The position numbers and the translations under genes were made by a program. From Galbibacter sp. BG1 (GTDB lineage Bacteria; Bacteroidota; Bacteroidia; Flavobacteriales; Flavobacteriaceae), in NCBI RefSeq assembly GCF_013391805.1, contig NZ_CP058364.1, positions 3,601,501 to 3,665,500 on the forward strand: 64,000 bases of DNA, written 5' to 3'. The notes below the pieces were generated by a model. That model saw nothing but the letters and a program-made list of their open reading frames with translations, did no database searches and was not told the DNA's origin. Position 1 is the stretch's first letter. Every line of letters starts with the position of its first letter. This document shows positions 63,662-64,000 of the stretch, piece after piece.

Positions 63662-63783
63662 CTTTGAATAGCTCGTCTTTGTTACGACATTTAGGTGTCA
63701 CCTAGCTGTCATATCCCATAAAATGGGAGCTTCTAGGCGTTTGTAAAGCTTTCCTTGATAAAATATATCCTTTCAACAAAATT

Positions 63784-64000
63784 TTAATCTTCTAATTTAT
63801 ACCAATCCTCCACTTCCAAATTTGCCCTTCTTCCTTGAGCTTTAGGGGCGTAATTGGTAGCCAAGTAGTCTAAAATATCGTTTTCTTGATCGCCCAGATC
63901 CCAAAGGTTTTGTGTTTCCTGCATCCACCTAATGGTGGTTAACCAACCTTCCCTGCTCATCCTGTTCTGGGTTACCAGTTTTGCAGAATGGCAATTGGTG
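63784..64000 (-). CDS. c-type cytochrome, C-terminal part
   Basis: The window's right edge cuts a minus-strand gene; 72 codons are visible and end at the TAA at 63784-63786. The start of the visible part reads TNCHSAKLVTQNRMSREGW, and the partial codon before it ends in C, as a cysteine codon could, so a CTNCH haem-binding site is likely. LTTIRWMQETQNLWDLGDQEND and ILDYLATNYAPKAQ follow, with a methionine available as axial haem ligand. The pattern resembles small mono-haem cytochromes that accompany sulfite or molybdopterin dehydrogenases, which is only a suggestion without the rest of the gene. Confidence 0.75.
   Translation of the reverse strand, partial: TNCHSAKLVTQNRMSREGWLTTIRWMQETQNLWDLGDQENDILDYLATNYAPKAQGRRANLEVEDWYKLED

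Overview
The window is AT-rich chromosomal DNA from a member of the Bacteroidota, almost certainly the family Flavobacteriaceae. Supporting signs are: -7 promoter elements of the TAnnTTTG type in front of many genes; flavobacterial house families (a DnaX without the zinc module, YidC with a large periplasmic domain, DUF3822, DUF4126); a surface-type lipoprotein chitinase; and genes without strong Shine-Dalgarno sites. I see no tRNA, 5S/16S/23S rRNA, insertion sequence, prophage or CRISPR array. Most of the window is ordinary core genome.

Layout. 1-5 kb: a YeiH-type transporter (cut by the window edge) behind its LysR regulator, a GT39-type membrane glycosyltransferase and a group II PLP-dependent decarboxylase. 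5-10 kb: an FMN split-barrel protein, a pterin dehydratase, a YebC protein, then a minus-strand operon kdsB - HAD phosphatase - kdnB - acyltransferase that points to 8-amino-Kdo in the lipopolysaccharide. 10-18 kb: DUF4126, a RecD-like helicase, a small operon ending in rsmD, the RNase P RNA, dnaX with an A10 slippage site separating gamma-like and tau-like products, a lone eboE-like gene and miaE. 18-34 kb: yidC, pyrG, DUF3820, a coiled-coil membrane protein, an arginase-family/GNAT pair, glmM, an ACP phosphodiesterase, a gamma-glutamyltransferase, uvrA and a LOG-family protein.

34-40 kb is the main accessory region: a NarL-type response regulator and a histidine kinase without a sensor domain, preceded by a tandem array of four related seven-helix membrane proteins (one of them a clear pseudogene) interleaved with two related small proteins, one a lipoprotein and one without export signal. 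I do not recognise a described system for this array. 40-53 kb: a muramidase, an unknown helical protein, the pxpCBA 5-oxoprolinase operon, a ComM/YifB ATPase, a sodium:solute symporter, a cupin, an AlkB-like oxygenase, an unusual SDR, L-serine dehydratase and a GH18 chitinase-like surface lipoprotein. 53-64 kb: a DEAD-box helicase, a solitary giant gene for a 2050-residue protein carrying a papain-like protease and a DUF2272 domain but no signal peptide, an RluE-type pseudouridine synthase, an HTH-membrane-beta-lactamase fusion, and the C-terminal end of a c-type cytochrome.

How parts work together: kdsB, kdnB and the acyltransferase probably serve envelope lipopolysaccharide and lipid synthesis; gamma-glutamyltransferase and pxpABC both handle glutathione/oxoproline-type compounds; rnpB, dnaX, rsmD, miaE, rluE, uvrA and pyrG are information-processing or nucleotide genes. 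Coordinates come from reading the sequence; no alignment or database search was run.
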